NCBI GenBank assembly: GCA_035926095.1
Contig: JAVRQT010000017.1
Location: 620,001 to 684,000, forward strand
Direction of reading: 5' to 3'
Source: Elasticomyces elasticus
Lineage: Eukaryota; Ascomycota; Dothideomycetes; Mycosphaerellales; Teratosphaeriaceae
Length of the DNA stretch: 64,000 nucleotides
The position numbers were made by a program, and so were the translations under genes. Positions 22,126-32,900 of this stretch are shown here, one piece after another; the first letter of the stretch is position 1; every line of letters starts with the position of its first letter. The notes beneath the pieces are model-generated. The model searched no databases, was not told where the DNA came from, and worked only from the letters and a program-made list of their open reading frames with translations.

Positions 22126-24171
22126 ATGGCAAAACTACGTAGCGCACCGGCCGCGCCAGCAGCGGAGCCTAAAGCGCAAAGCCAACGACCAGCGCTCAAG
22201 GAGAAGACGAACACCACTCGCGCAAAGGCTGCAGTAGAAGATGAGGAGGAGGGTCTGGGAGACATGATTGGCTTGGTTAAGGAGAGTACGAAGCGTAGAG
22301 GACGGCCGAGGAAATCGGCGCATACCGACGATGAGGTGGTCATGGCTGGTGGACTTGGTGTGAAGGAGGCAGACGCGCCGATATCTACAGACGAGCTTGG
22401 GAAAAGTGATGCGATTGCGCCTCCGACTGCGAAAGCAAATAGGAGACCACCTAGGATGACTCGAAAGCCGATACACAATGAAGCGCAAAGCAAGGTCCTG
22501 GACGGGCTCAGAAAGCGCATGGAAGAGACTGCGCGCAAAGAAGGTGGCAAGAAGGGTGCGGTGTCGGTGTCGGCACTCAGACGCGTCTCTAGCGGACCGG
22601 CACCGTCGTCAGATGTGCTGCCGAGTGCGCCTGTGACAGTGCGAACTTCTGCAGCTGTCGCGCACGAACGATCAGAGTACTCTATTTCGCCATCGCCACC
22701 ACCACCCACTAAGCTCGCTTCCCTGCAAGCAAATCGCTCCTCGATCGCTCAGCAAACCTCGTCGCCTAAACCACGCAGTACACCTGCCATGGATACGAGC
22801 GTGCTGAAGAATTTTAAGCGTCGAGCTAGGCAACCGAGTATGCTGGCCATGGTACAGCAGCGGACTATGAGCGCCAGACCTTCTTTGGCGCACACGAAAC
22901 CTGTTGATGACGACCCTAGTATATATGACTTCGATGGTGGTGACGCAGAGGAGGAGGATGACTTCGCGCCTGATGCTGAAGGTACACCACTAAATGCCAG
23001 CAAGGTAAAGCGAAAATCTGTGGGTAGTTCTGTCAAGAAATCTGCCACGAAGGCTGCGAAAGCCAAGGCCGCGCCTATATCGAAGAAGCGCAAGTCAGAG
23101 GTCGCGGATCTGTCATCTGGCTCGCTTGAAACATTGAGAGCCAAGCGACGGAAACCTGAAGTTGCGGACTCCACAATTGAGACCCTGGACGAATCACTCG
23201 AAGCTCCAGGAGTTGTGCCGGCGACCAGGCGCTCTTCTACCGAGTCGGCGCGACAAGCAACGCCAGTCCCACAAGAGACGTCTGACATCCAAGTGATCAA
23301 CTCTTCTCAGTCCTCGCCTCCGCCTGCCGAGTCTGCTTCTCCCGAAAAACGACAAGCTCCTGTCGACGATGACTTTGTCGTTCCATCGACCGAGGAGTAT
23401 CGCGAGGAGGATATACCACACGAACCTGATCTCGATCTACCCGAAGATTCTCGTTACGACGTGCCTAACGGGACGATGGCGGAGCCTGCTAGCAGCAGTC
23501 CCTTGCCTGACGTCCTCTCCGGCACTCAGCTGAGGCTCCGAGAAGAGCTTGCTGATCCCGTCACGCAAGTCTCGCCACCGCCCGTGAAAGCCAAGCCTGT
23601 GAAGGCAGGCAAAGTCAAACCGGTGTCGACAGCTACTTTACAGAATCTCTTGCCGAAACGACGACAACCACTAAGACCGCGGCATCGCAAGTCCGAGTAC
23701 GACTTTGTGTCTGAGTCTGAGGGCGAGGCAGACAATGCCAATGACGAGGATGATAACGATGATGCGGTAGGCAAAGGGCGCAGACGGCAGACTAAGGTCA
23801 CACCTGCGAAGGGTAGGAGGAAGACCGCTGCGACTGCAAAGACGGCCAAGGCCAAGAAAGTCATGCACCAGCCGACCCGCAAGTCCACTGCTCCCCCAAC
23901 GACAAGCAAGCCGACAAAGACGTATGGCCGTACTGCCGCAGCTGTTCTGACATCCGATAAGGAGAATGATGACGGCTTCGAAGAGAACGACGGGGACTTG
24001 AATGACTCTGCGGAGAATCTTCCACATGATCGCGGGACTCCGGACGCAACGGCCAGAAGCAACGAGCTCGAAGCTGCAAAGCGTAAGTTCGCTGAGGTGG
24101 ATGAATGGGACATGGAGTTCGAAAGTGTGGGCGCCGAGGAGCATCGCAGTAGCAGCCAGCAGTGGCGATGA
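22126..24171 (+). CDS. AT-hook-containing disordered nuclear protein
   Basis: A single 681-residue exon. An AT-hook (KRRGRPRKSA) near residues 57-66 suggests binding to the minor groove of AT-rich DNA. The rest is highly charged, with Lys/Arg-rich basic patches, acidic runs (EEEDDF, ANDEDDNDD) and many Ser/Pro. Two segments look conserved rather than low-complexity: LKNFKRRARQPSMLAMVQQ near residue 227, and the C-terminal KRKFAEVDEWDMEFESV. Fungal relatives with this layout are usually annotated simply as AT-hook or AT-DNA-binding proteins. A chromatin or kinetochore role is possible, but I cannot assign one. Confidence 0.72.
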   Translation: MAKLRSAPAAPAAEPKAQSQRPALKEKTNTTRAKAAVEDEEEGLGDMIGLVKESTKRRGRPRKSAHTDDEVVMAGGLGVKEADAPISTDELGKSDAIAPPTAKANRRPPRMTRKPIHNEAQSKVLDGLRKRMEETARKEGGKKGAVSVSALRRVSSGPAPSSDVLPSAPVTVRTSAAVAHERSEYSISPSPPPPTKLASLQANRSSIAQQTSSPKPRSTPAMDTSVLKNFKRRARQPSMLAMVQQRTMSARPSLAHTKPVDDDPSIYDFDGGDAEEEDDFAPDAEGTPLNASKVKRKSVGSSVKKSATKAAKAKAAPISKKRKSEVADLSSGSLETLRAKRRKPEVADSTIETLDESLEAPGVVPATRRSSTESARQATPVPQETSDIQVINSSQSSPPPAESASPEKRQAPVDDDFVVPSTEEYREEDIPHEPDLDLPEDSRYDVPNGTMAEPASSSPLPDVLSGTQLRLREELADPVTQVSPPPVKAKPVKAGKVKPVSTATLQNLLPKRRQPLRPRHRKSEYDFVSESEGEADNANDEDDNDDAVGKGRRRQTKVTPAKGRRKTAATAKTAKAKKVMHQPTRKSTAPPTTSKPTKTYGRTAAAVLTSDKENDDGFEENDGDLNDSAENLPHDRGTPDATARSNELEAAKRKFAEVDEWDMEFESVGAEEHRSSSQQWR

Positions 24172-24549
24172 AGGACTGCTCTCATGCATTGTGTGAACCA
24201 TGCTCGGGATGCACGATGAGCATTATGTGAGCGAACAACGACCTACATGAACGCATCTGCTTTTTACCTATGTAGCGACCGCCACTGAGCCGATGTTCTC
24301 GACATCTTTCACAGTACTCAGTCGTTGACTCAAGGCTCCCAACATTCATTGCTTTACTAATTTAATCCCGCCCGAATACATTGACCTGCCATCCCAAGGG
24401 GTATCTCGCTACAAACAAGTTCCAGTGTATCCGCCTCCCAAGATTACGTATCCTCAATGCCTGTACTGAATCCAAGTCTACTCTATTATCCATCAATGCT
24501 GTCTCCTGGGGAACCATCAAACAATCGTCCAGAGCCCCATCCCCTACTC
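24172..24549. other. Convergent intergenic region
   Basis: 378 bp between the stops of the AT-hook gene and HOS3. No gene or repeat is seen. Confidence 0.5.
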
Positions 24550-27500
24550 CTACTTCGCAGGCGTATCAGGCACCTCCCAAATATCCTTCTCCTCGACTCC
24601 AGGCGTGGGACCCTGCGTGATCTCCTCCTCAACTTCACTATCCAACATACTGCGCGACACTCCATTACCATGGCCGCTGATGTTTCGCAATCCTGGCCCG
24701 CCGGCTGCTATGTCAAGGCTCTGTTGCCTGATCGGACTCGAAAAGGGCGCAGGACTCTTTGCTTTGGTCTTGGTAGCCGGCGATGGGGGCGCTGTAGACG
24801 GACCAAAGGGGATGTGACCCGTGCTGCTGAAGACAGGTAATGGCTTCGCTTTCTCTCGTGGCGAGCGAATGGTGGACGAGGAGCTATTGCCGTTCAGCAG
24901 CGGTGCTAAGCCATTGGCGATGTTGTTCTCCTGGGTGAGCTGGCGGGCAGCGCTGTCTGGGACGATGAGGCCTCGTGGGCTGGGCTCGGAGTCCGCAGCC
25001 TGCAGGGACGAAGTCGACGGTGGTTGGTCAGGCACCGCAGATGGGCTGGCGTCGGAGTCCTGAGCCTTAGAGGGAGAAATCGATGATGCTTCTTCGGGGA
25101 CACCAGGAGGCGATGATGCTTCAGGCTGATGCGTAATCACGGCAAGCTCATTGTCGAGCTCCATGGCATTCACATTCAGCGTCTGCGGGTCCGTGATCGT
25201 CTCTGCTGTAGGAAGCGTCGGCATGCTCTCCCCAATCACATCGAACGACGCTGGCACCACATCGAGATCCACATGCGTCTCACCATCCCCATTCCGCTCA
25301 CCCCCAGTCTCAACCCCACCCGTGACCGCCGGCGGTATCACAGCCTCCACACTTGTCCCCAACTTCTGCACAACCACTGGCTGTGCCACAACACCACCAC
25401 CACCACCACCCACCGCAGCCTTCCTAGCCGCAGCATTAACTCTCCTCGTCTCCGCGCCCTTCAAAGCCCTTGCTCTCCGCTCCGCAGCCTCCCTCTCCCT
25501 AGCCTTCCGCTCAGACTCCTCCCTCGAACCAACTTTGAGCGAGATCTTCTTCATACCCGAAGCCAGTTTATCGACATCCAACGCAGAAGCCTCCGCGGAC
25601 ATCACAGGAGTTGATATTCCATTAGTGCCCGGCAAACTCTTCACAATAGCAGGCTTGTCGGTATTAGACACGGTCTCGTTGGGCGAAACCTTCCGCGGCC
25701 GACCGACGGGTGCTCTCATCTTCTTGACCTGTATCCCCCCCGTACCCGTAGACACAGCCGGTGGTCTCATCCCTCCATTCGTAGTCGTAGTCGACAACGG
25801 CGGTCGCCCTCCCATAGGCAACTTAGGCACAGGCGGCACCTCCCCGCCCCCCACAACCCCATCTAGACTCCCAAACGCACCCCCAGCGCTCAAGCGTCTA
25901 CTAGCTCGTCTCTGAAACTGGCCACCCCCAGGCCCCTCACCCTCACCCTCACCGCCATTCACAGCAGAAGGCAACTCGTGCATCGTCTGCCTCCTCCCCC
26001 CACCACTACTAGAAGCCCGACTTACACTCCTCAAACTCCCCTCATCACTATAACCCCCCACACCAACACCCACACCCTCAGCATAAGCAGCAGGCACCCT
26101 AATCCCCTTCCGATCCCTCAACTGTCTCGCCCCCAACCCCTCGACCCCACCAACCACAGCCCCAATCCCCTCCCTCTCCCTCTTAACTTTCACACCCCCC
26201 AACTCCTCAACCGTACAACTCCTCGTCACCCTATCCTCCGGAACAAGCAACCTCGAAAGCTCCTGCGTAGCAACCACCCAATTAACCTCCTCCGGGTCCG
26301 GAGTCCGCGGTCTCGGCGGCGGAGCAGGAGCCTCACGCATAGTCCCCGAAATCGATCGAGCGAATTTATTCGGGTCGATGACTTTGTACGCGAAAGACTC
26401 CGTGGGAGTAGCGTACGTGGGTTGCGGGCCAGTTCGGACTCTCTTTCCCTGCAGTGAGGGTGGAAGAGGGGGGGAGGTTTTTAGTTCGAGGGCTGTGAGG
26501 TTAGGGGCGGACCACCATTCTGGATCATAGCGTAGCTCTGGAAGCACTTCCGATGAGGCCCCGTTAATCTGCAAGCCATTCATCATAGCATCGAGCTCCT
26601 CCGCACGTCCTGAAGAACGAGTCTTTTCCACCTTGACTTGCTGGTGAAAGCTCTGCTCCTCAACCGACCTCCCACAGAGTCCCGAGAGGTGGCTCATCAC
26701 CCCCGAACACAAAGCCCGATCACTATATCCCCCCTCCAGTACGCTAATTACCCTGCCTTCGCATTCAGCATTGGCCATCTGCACCACGTCCCGAGCAAAA
26801 CGTGCATAGAATTCCGTGGGAACATTAACAGCATGCCGCTGCATCCCACTACCCTCCCATTCACTCGCGTCGAAACCAGCGGACAAAAACACCGCACCTC
26901 TCGCCTCCCTCCCCTCAACTTTCAGCCGAGCAGCATGGTGTCGGAGGAACGTCCTAGCCTTCTCCAACAACACCACATACCTCGTCTCGTACAGCGCCCA
27001 AAACTCCTCCATACTATTCCAAGACTGAAGATGGATATTCCACACACTCTGCCCATGCGCCTCCGCAATACACAGCGACGCTGCCTGGACTTTCTCCTCA
27101 TCCCCCATCTCACACGGATAACTGTTAATATCATGCAAAGAAAAATACCCAATATCCGGTCCCAGCTTTACGGCATGTTTGCCTGGTCGTCCAGCATTCT
27201 GCAGTCGTCTAGCATGCGTCCGAGCATTTCTCTCCCACGTGATAGCCTGGCTGCCGTCCCCGTGATGCAGGTCGAAATCCAGAATCGCCGCATGCGTTAA
27301 TCCGTGAAGCTGGGCCGCGTACTCGATACCGACGTGGACGTTGTTTATCCAGCAGAACCCTGAGGGGAAATCGGCACTGCAGTGATGACCCGGTGGTCTT
27401 ATCGCCACGAAAGCCCTCTTCGTCAGACTTCGCGAATCAAATACTGCGTCTACGGCCTCCGCCACCCCGCCCAAAGCTCCTTGGAAGGCAGCCAGGGATT

Positions 27501-28401
27501 CGGGGGCTAGGTAGAGGTCCCCGGAGTGGAGGGCGCGTTTCTCCTCTCCCGTCAACGTGGGGGAGGAGGAACGATTTAATTCCTTTGCGCCTGAGGCTAG
27601 TCGGGAGGCGGTTTGGGCGCACATCCCTTTTAGTTCGGACATCCATGCCGTGCCGTGCACGTTTGTGACGTAGCTGGAAGTGATATCCATCGCTCTGTCC
27701 GTTTTCCGGATTTTGAACGGTGGCGGGGTGATAGTACTCCCATTCAGGGAAGGATAAGAAGGCGATGGCGCGTTCCTCCCTCCCGAATGGTGTTCTCCCA
27801 ACCGCACAAACGCCGCCGCGGTCCCGAGAACAGCTGCGTGGATCCTCTCGGGCCGTTCGACGATCATAGATAATGTGGATTTCGTCGCTTTCGGCCTGGA
27901 GTACCGGTGGCCGTAGCAGGCGTCGTGTAATATCACAACCGTCTCTGCATCCACATTCTCGTGCGACGCGAGTTGATGTGTAAAGTGTGTAGATGCGATC
28001 TGAGCAGCTGTCAAAGGGACAGGTTCCTCGATAACGCTCATCCCCATGTTGCCCTGCGACGACGCCTCCCTAAGGTTCGCTATGAGGTTGGAGATGGAGC
28101 GTTTGGGCGTTGGACGTTTCTGCTCCTCATCCTCTACTGGCGCTGCGAGGGATTGCCGCGACGTCCTGCGTGTGAGTTTTGGCGAGGATTTATTTGCGCC
28201 CAGCGACATGGCGCTGGACGTCCTGCGCAAGAAAGGTTTCGTTTGCGGTAGAGGTGAGGTTGCTGGGTGGAGGGTTTGTTGGCGTGGGGTGGGGAGGCCG
28301 GGGGTTGGGGGGGCGGAGGAGAGGGGGGAGGAGGTTGTGGACGTGTTTGAGCGGGCGAGTGTGGACATCGTTGCGGGATTGTGCGACGAGATATCGCCCA
28401 T
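24550..28401 (-). CDS. HOS3: Hos3-type histone deacetylase
   Basis: A single exon of 1283 residues from the ATG at 28401 (MGDISSHNPATM); an ATG at 28440 would add 13 residues. The zinc-dependent deacetylase domain spans roughly residues 155-620. Key motifs are HDACYGHRYSRP, AIRPPGHHCSADFPSGFCW, the zinc-ligand stretch ILDFDLHHGDGS, the acidic GFDASEWEG and VLEGGYSD. It removes acetyl groups from histones or other proteins; the yeast relative acts at the bud neck and on pore components as well as on histones. The catalytic domain is followed by about 650 disordered residues with poly-Gly (GGGGGG) and Gly-Glu repeats, and a Lys/Arg/Ala helix. HOS3 shares its upstream region with ATP23. Confidence 0.93.
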   Translation of the reverse strand: MGDISSHNPATMSTLARSNTSTTSSPLSSAPPTPGLPTPRQQTLHPATSPLPQTKPFLRRTSSAMSLGANKSSPKLTRRTSRQSLAAPVEDEEQKRPTPKRSISNLIANLREASSQGNMGMSVIEEPVPLTAAQIASTHFTHQLASHENVDAETVVILHDACYGHRYSRPKATKSTLSMIVERPERIHAAVLGTAAAFVRLGEHHSGGRNAPSPSYPSLNGSTITPPPFKIRKTDRAMDITSSYVTNVHGTAWMSELKGMCAQTASRLASGAKELNRSSSPTLTGEEKRALHSGDLYLAPESLAAFQGALGGVAEAVDAVFDSRSLTKRAFVAIRPPGHHCSADFPSGFCWINNVHVGIEYAAQLHGLTHAAILDFDLHHGDGSQAITWERNARTHARRLQNAGRPGKHAVKLGPDIGYFSLHDINSYPCEMGDEEKVQAASLCIAEAHGQSVWNIHLQSWNSMEEFWALYETRYVVLLEKARTFLRHHAARLKVEGREARGAVFLSAGFDASEWEGSGMQRHAVNVPTEFYARFARDVVQMANAECEGRVISVLEGGYSDRALCSGVMSHLSGLCGRSVEEQSFHQQVKVEKTRSSGRAEELDAMMNGLQINGASSEVLPELRYDPEWWSAPNLTALELKTSPPLPPSLQGKRVRTGPQPTYATPTESFAYKVIDPNKFARSISGTMREAPAPPPRPRTPDPEEVNWVVATQELSRLLVPEDRVTRSCTVEELGGVKVKREREGIGAVVGGVEGLGARQLRDRKGIRVPAAYAEGVGVGVGGYSDEGSLRSVSRASSSGGGRRQTMHELPSAVNGGEGEGEGPGGGQFQRRASRRLSAGGAFGSLDGVVGGGEVPPVPKLPMGGRPPLSTTTTNGGMRPPAVSTGTGGIQVKKMRAPVGRPRKVSPNETVSNTDKPAIVKSLPGTNGISTPVMSAEASALDVDKLASGMKKISLKVGSREESERKAREREAAERRARALKGAETRRVNAAARKAAVGGGGGGVVAQPVVVQKLGTSVEAVIPPAVTGGVETGGERNGDGETHVDLDVVPASFDVIGESMPTLPTAETITDPQTLNVNAMELDNELAVITHQPEASSPPGVPEEASSISPSKAQDSDASPSAVPDQPPSTSSLQAADSEPSPRGLIVPDSAARQLTQENNIANGLAPLLNGNSSSSTIRSPREKAKPLPVFSSTGHIPFGPSTAPPSPATKTKAKSPAPFSSPIRQQSLDIAAGGPGLRNISGHGNGVSRSMLDSEVEEEITQGPTPGVEEKDIWEVPDTPAK
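25388..25411. repeat. CCA/CAC trinucleotide tract inside HOS3
   Basis: A run of CAC repeats on the plus strand, encoding the poly-Gly stretch of the disordered Hos3 tail on the minus strand. Such coding microsatellites tend to vary in length between strains. Confidence 0.7.
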
Positions 28402-28583
28402 CACTTTCACCAGCGCATTCGGTGGATGTTGGTGGGACATGACGTCTCGCCAAAACAAGAAAGCGCAAGTCGCGTGTCCGGATACGCGTTTGGACCAACC
28501 AATCGGATGTCGTGAAGGAGCCGACCGCATTCACATCTGCGACTTCACCTCCCAAACCACGCACCACACCACATCGTCCAGCC
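28402..28583. promoter_or_regulatory. Compact divergent promoter between HOS3 and ATP23
   Basis: 182 bp lie between the two start codons (143 bp if HOS3 starts at 28440), so both genes share one short regulatory region. No binding site is confidently recognised. Confidence 0.5.
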
Positions 28584-29276
28584 ATGGCAGACCCATCTAC
28601 AACACCAGACAAACCCCTCGACCCCGCCTTCTACACCTGGTCCACCTTCTTCTCCATCCTAACCAACACCGCCAGCCCCAACGACCGAACCCAATACTTC
28701 CGCACCAAAGACCGCATAAACGAAGAAGCAGATTGCAAACGCTGCGACAAAGACAAAGCCTGGCTCTTCGCCTACTCCCCTATAATCCGCTTCCTAACCC
28801 ACCAAATCTCCCTCCTTGGCCCGGAAGACGGCTCAGCTAGCATCACCCCCGCAAACGTGAGGTGTAGAAGATGCGACGTCAAACAATCCGGCGGCTTTAG
28901 CCCCGAACACGGGATCCTGGTCTGCGCCAACCATCTCCGGAACCGGGGACATCTGGAGGATACGCTGGCGCATGAGATGGTGCACGCTTACGATCATCTG
29001 CGGTTTAAACTCGATCCCTATGATTTGCGGCACGCGGCGTGTATGGAGATTAGGGCTAGTACGTTGTCGGGGGAGTGTAGATGGACGAGGGAGTTTTTCA
29101 CGCGGAATCAGTGGGGGTTGACGCAGCAGTTGCAGGAATGTGTGCGGAGACGGGCGACGTTGAGTGTGATGGCTAGACCGGGGTGTAAGGGGAGGGAGGA
29201 GGCGGAGAGGACGGTTAGTGAGGTTTGGGAGGGGTGTTTTGGGGATACGCGGCCGTTTGATGAGATATATCGGTGA
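28584..29276 (+). CDS. ATP23: Mitochondrial inner-membrane protease Atp23
   Basis: A single exon of 230 residues from the ATG at 28584 (MADPSTTPDK). Atp23 is a metalloprotease of the mitochondrial intermembrane space that processes Atp6 and helps assemble the F0 sector of ATP synthase. The metal site HEMVHAYD lies at residues 130-137. Paired cysteines CKRC (51-54) and CRRC (94-97), with another Cys at 114, fit the disulphide-rich intermembrane-space import pattern of this family. Arg/Cys motifs near RHAACMEIRAS and the C-terminal FDEIYR also match. The longer frame to 28512 has an unlikely N-terminus. Codon use is notably GC/AC-rich in the first half. Confidence 0.93.
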   Translation: MADPSTTPDKPLDPAFYTWSTFFSILTNTASPNDRTQYFRTKDRINEEADCKRCDKDKAWLFAYSPIIRFLTHQISLLGPEDGSASITPANVRCRRCDVKQSGGFSPEHGILVCANHLRNRGHLEDTLAHEMVHAYDHLRFKLDPYDLRHAACMEIRASTLSGECRWTREFFTRNQWGLTQQLQECVRRRATLSVMARPGCKGREEAERTVSEVWEGCFGDTRPFDEIYR

Positions 29277-29934
29277 GGGTGTGAAGATGGGGGAGGGGTG
29301 AAGTGGAGTATGATAGGGAGGGTTACTTGATATGAGGTGGGAGGAGTAAAGCGGCCACACACGGAAGTTTGGACGGCTGTAGGTCGTTTAAGCCTCCTGA
29401 TCAGGTCATTTGGGGTGACGCTGAGCTAGCGAGTACTTTGTTGTGGTCTTGCGGTGCACCAACCCCGTCCCGCGCTGTCCCTTTTGACCTGCGAGCAAGG
29501 GACAGGTCGGCGACATAGCACCTGCGCCGCGAACCTCTACGCTGTGTAGCACGTCGGGCCCAGATCCCAAGCTTAGCTGTCGGGAAGGACAAAGCTACCG
29601 TACCCACACAGCCGGCAAAGTCTGGATAGTAGGAGGCCAAGCCAGGAGAGCCGTGGGTACTTGGCCACAAGGCGGGGATCCACCGATCAATTCGAGAATA
29701 GTAGGACGTTACACGAGCGGCTTAGGGTCGAGGACGGCGTTAGGTATAGCAAATACCTGACACCGACACTCGTATTTTGGTGGGACTGTCTGGTTGGTGG
29801 AAGGTGTAGATGGGAATTTATGTTTATGATTGTATACTCTACTCATGCATGCTTCAAGCGAGCAAGCTTTCGCCTTCGAAACAATCGCTTCTGTGTCGAT
29901 TGCGGGTAAGCGGCCATGAAACCAATACATTACT
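29277..29934. other. Convergent intergenic region
   Basis: 658 bp between the ATP23 stop and the final microexon of the ABC transporter. A frame at 29401-29670 (minus) has no recognisable motif and is not called. The stretch is G-rich on the plus strand after 29277. No repeat is seen. Confidence 0.45.
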
Positions 29935-32900
29935 TCACTCTGCTTTCTTGGACGCCTTCGTCCTCAGCTTCCTATCACAATTGTTAGCACATTCCCCCCA
30001 AACCACAGCACAGACCGCAGACTTACATCAAAAGATACACACACCCGTACGATGATATCGCGAACAGTGCCACAATCCCCGCGTCCCGCCATCCGAAGTA
30101 GTAGTCCCGCAGATTGAGCGCATACAGATAATCCGCTCCATTCCTGTACTGGCAGACCTGACATCCACTCGTGGCATCCGGGTTTACAAGATTGCTTCGG
30201 CTGCCCATGCCTTGCAGATATTCAGCCAAGTACTCCGCGCAAGTCTGTCCACTCGGTGTGTCGAAGATGGCGAATTCGCTTTCTTTGCATCGTACATCTA
30301 CGCCGTAGGTCGTGAATGTGAGCAGACTGCCCATGAGGTAGTTGAAAGGGTTCATCCTGTAGAACCGTCAGCATTTACTCCACCTCCTTGCTATCGGTAA
30401 GGACTCACCAGTAAATCCAATACCGCCAAAACACATTAATCTGCTGATACGGCACCAACACCCCACAAAACGAAACCAAAATCCCGATAATCAGCGGATT
30501 AACCAGCGAAGCAAAAATAGCATTCGGTGCGTAAGCCGCCACAGCCTGCCCAATCCCCGTATAAATGAACTCGTAGAAGAGCATAACGAACAGCACCGCA
30601 CCGGCTTTATTCGGATCATTCGGGAAGCCCACGGTATAGTAGAAGCAGACGAAATACAATATCGCGCACACAATCAGGTATGGGATCTCGCTCACGATCA
30701 GTCCGGTGGTGAAAGCGGACCAGTGGTACATCTTGCTCTTCTTCTCGCGGGCTTCGAAGATGTCCCGTTTTTCCAGGAACAGGGGCTGCAGTTGCGCCAT
30801 CACCCCCGGAGCGACGAAGATGAAATTGAAGAGGGCGAAGAGGCGGAGTTGCAGGTCTGCTACGCTGGTGCCTAGGTTCCAGAAGGAGAAACCTGTGAAG
30901 AGGGCGGAGAAGATGTGCAGGGCGAATTTGTTGTTGGCGTAGTCGATGTTGCGGTAGAGGGAGGTGTTCATGCGTTTGCTGACTAGTTTTGTCTGCTCCC
31001 AGATGGTGGTGGCGAATTCGTGGCCATCGTCCAGAGTGCCGGGGGGTTTGGAGGCGGTGTCTGAGATTAGGCGGTCCAGCTCTGTCGTGACGGATGTGTA
31101 TTCTGGGCTGTCGAGCCAGACTTGGTTCCAGTCTTTGCCTTGGCTGAGTGTGCCGCTGACAACGTCAATCATATGCTCCGCGGGATTGCTGGCTTGAGGA
31201 CAAGGCGCACCGTAGCGTCCGAAGTACTCCTTGATCGTGCCAGCATTCCTGCCAATGTCGCCAAAGTAGACTGTCTTGCCGCCCCGAGCGAGCAGCAGTA
31301 AAGTATCGAACTGCGCGAATAGACTGGCAGATGGCTGATGGATCGTCACCAGCACCGCTTGACCGACATCCGCAAGCTTGCGCAAGAAGCGAATAATAGT
31401 AAAAGCAGCCTGTCCGTCTAGTCCTGAGGTCGGTTCATCCAAAAAGATCAAGATGCTTGGCTTCGCCGCCAGCTCCACGCCAATCGTCACTCTCTTCCTC
31501 TGCTCAACAGACAAGCCAGCTGAAGTAGTGCCAATGAGAGTGTTCTCAATATCGTGCAACTCAAGCAGGGATATGATTGTGTCCACGTAAGCCAGTTTCT
31601 CGGCTTTAGGGATATCTCGCCTCTGTCGCAGCAACGCCGAGAACTCGAGCGCCTCTCTAACCGTTGCAAGTGGCTCATGGATATCGAGTTGTTCACAGTA
31701 GCCAGCGGACCGTTGGAAGGAAATCGGTAAGTCCCGACCGTCGACCATGATGCTGCCCTTGATAGTGCCGTCTGTCTTTCGCTGGGCTAGCACATCGAGT
31801 AGCGTCGTCTTGCCGGCTCCAGAACTGCCCATGAGAGCACCCAGCATACCTGGCTTGACCCAGCCCTGTACATCGTCAAGTAGTACGCGGTCCCCAGAAG
31901 GTGTCTTGACAGTGTATGTCAAGTTCTTCCAGGTGAAGACTGAAGTGTTGCGGATGAGCTGAGTGTCTGTCGCCTCCGCCTTCTCACCATCGACATCAGT
32001 CTCCTTCTTCTCACTTGAAGCCTGTACCTGCGCCTCCTCATCTTGCGTCAGAAACTTCACCTTCTTCGCTTTCTCCCTTGGGATGACAAGAAAGCCACTA
32101 TTTCCCGATGCCTGGTTCCACCGTGAAGTAAAGATAATCGTTAGTGTTGCGAATAGCACCCAGAACGCCCAAATGATACCCACGTTTCGCCAGAGATGCG
32201 AGTGGTTGTACTGCAGTCCACGGAGATATTGGTCACCGGTAAGGCTCGCAGCACCGATGGGAGCTCCAGTAACGCCCGTACATGCGCTGAACGACGTCTC
32301 GAGATAGCCAGGGCCGTTTGGAACAAGATTGTTGTTGGCGCAGGGTATGACGGTGTCGTGGAACTCATTCGCCATCAAACTTTCGAACCCATAAGACAAA
32401 GGGTTGATCCAGTATATCCAGCTAAACCATGGGTGCATCGAGGGCCTGGGAATCATGTACCCGATGTACATGATCATGATTGAGACCAGCAGACCAGACG
32501 CTTGACTTGCGGCATCGAAAGTGCCGAACATTGCTCCGACGGACCGGAAGAGGGCTGTTACGCAGAAGGTCACGGATAGTACCAAGAACCAGTAGGTAAA
32601 GAATGCGCTGGCACTCGCCATTAATCCTGTCATGAAGTAGACAGGTAGTGCGAAGACTGTGACCTGGAAGATGAGGATCGGGATGTCGGCCGCAATTTGC
32701 GCGATACAAAAAGCTGCTGGGTGGTAGAGTGCGAATCCGCGGTGTTTAGCCAACACAGGACGAGCCGAGAACGAGTCCGTGACCTCGGACATGGCCATCA
32801 GCGCGTTGTAGAGCAGCGAGAAGAAGATAGCACCACTCTTGATAAAGAGGCCTGAGGAGTTGGCTGGTGCATTATAGAACAAGGATCCAGCTATCAGAGC

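Noticed and set aside
25151..25915. 254-codon plus-strand frame inside HOS3
   Set aside because: Antisense of the low-complexity Hos3 tail.
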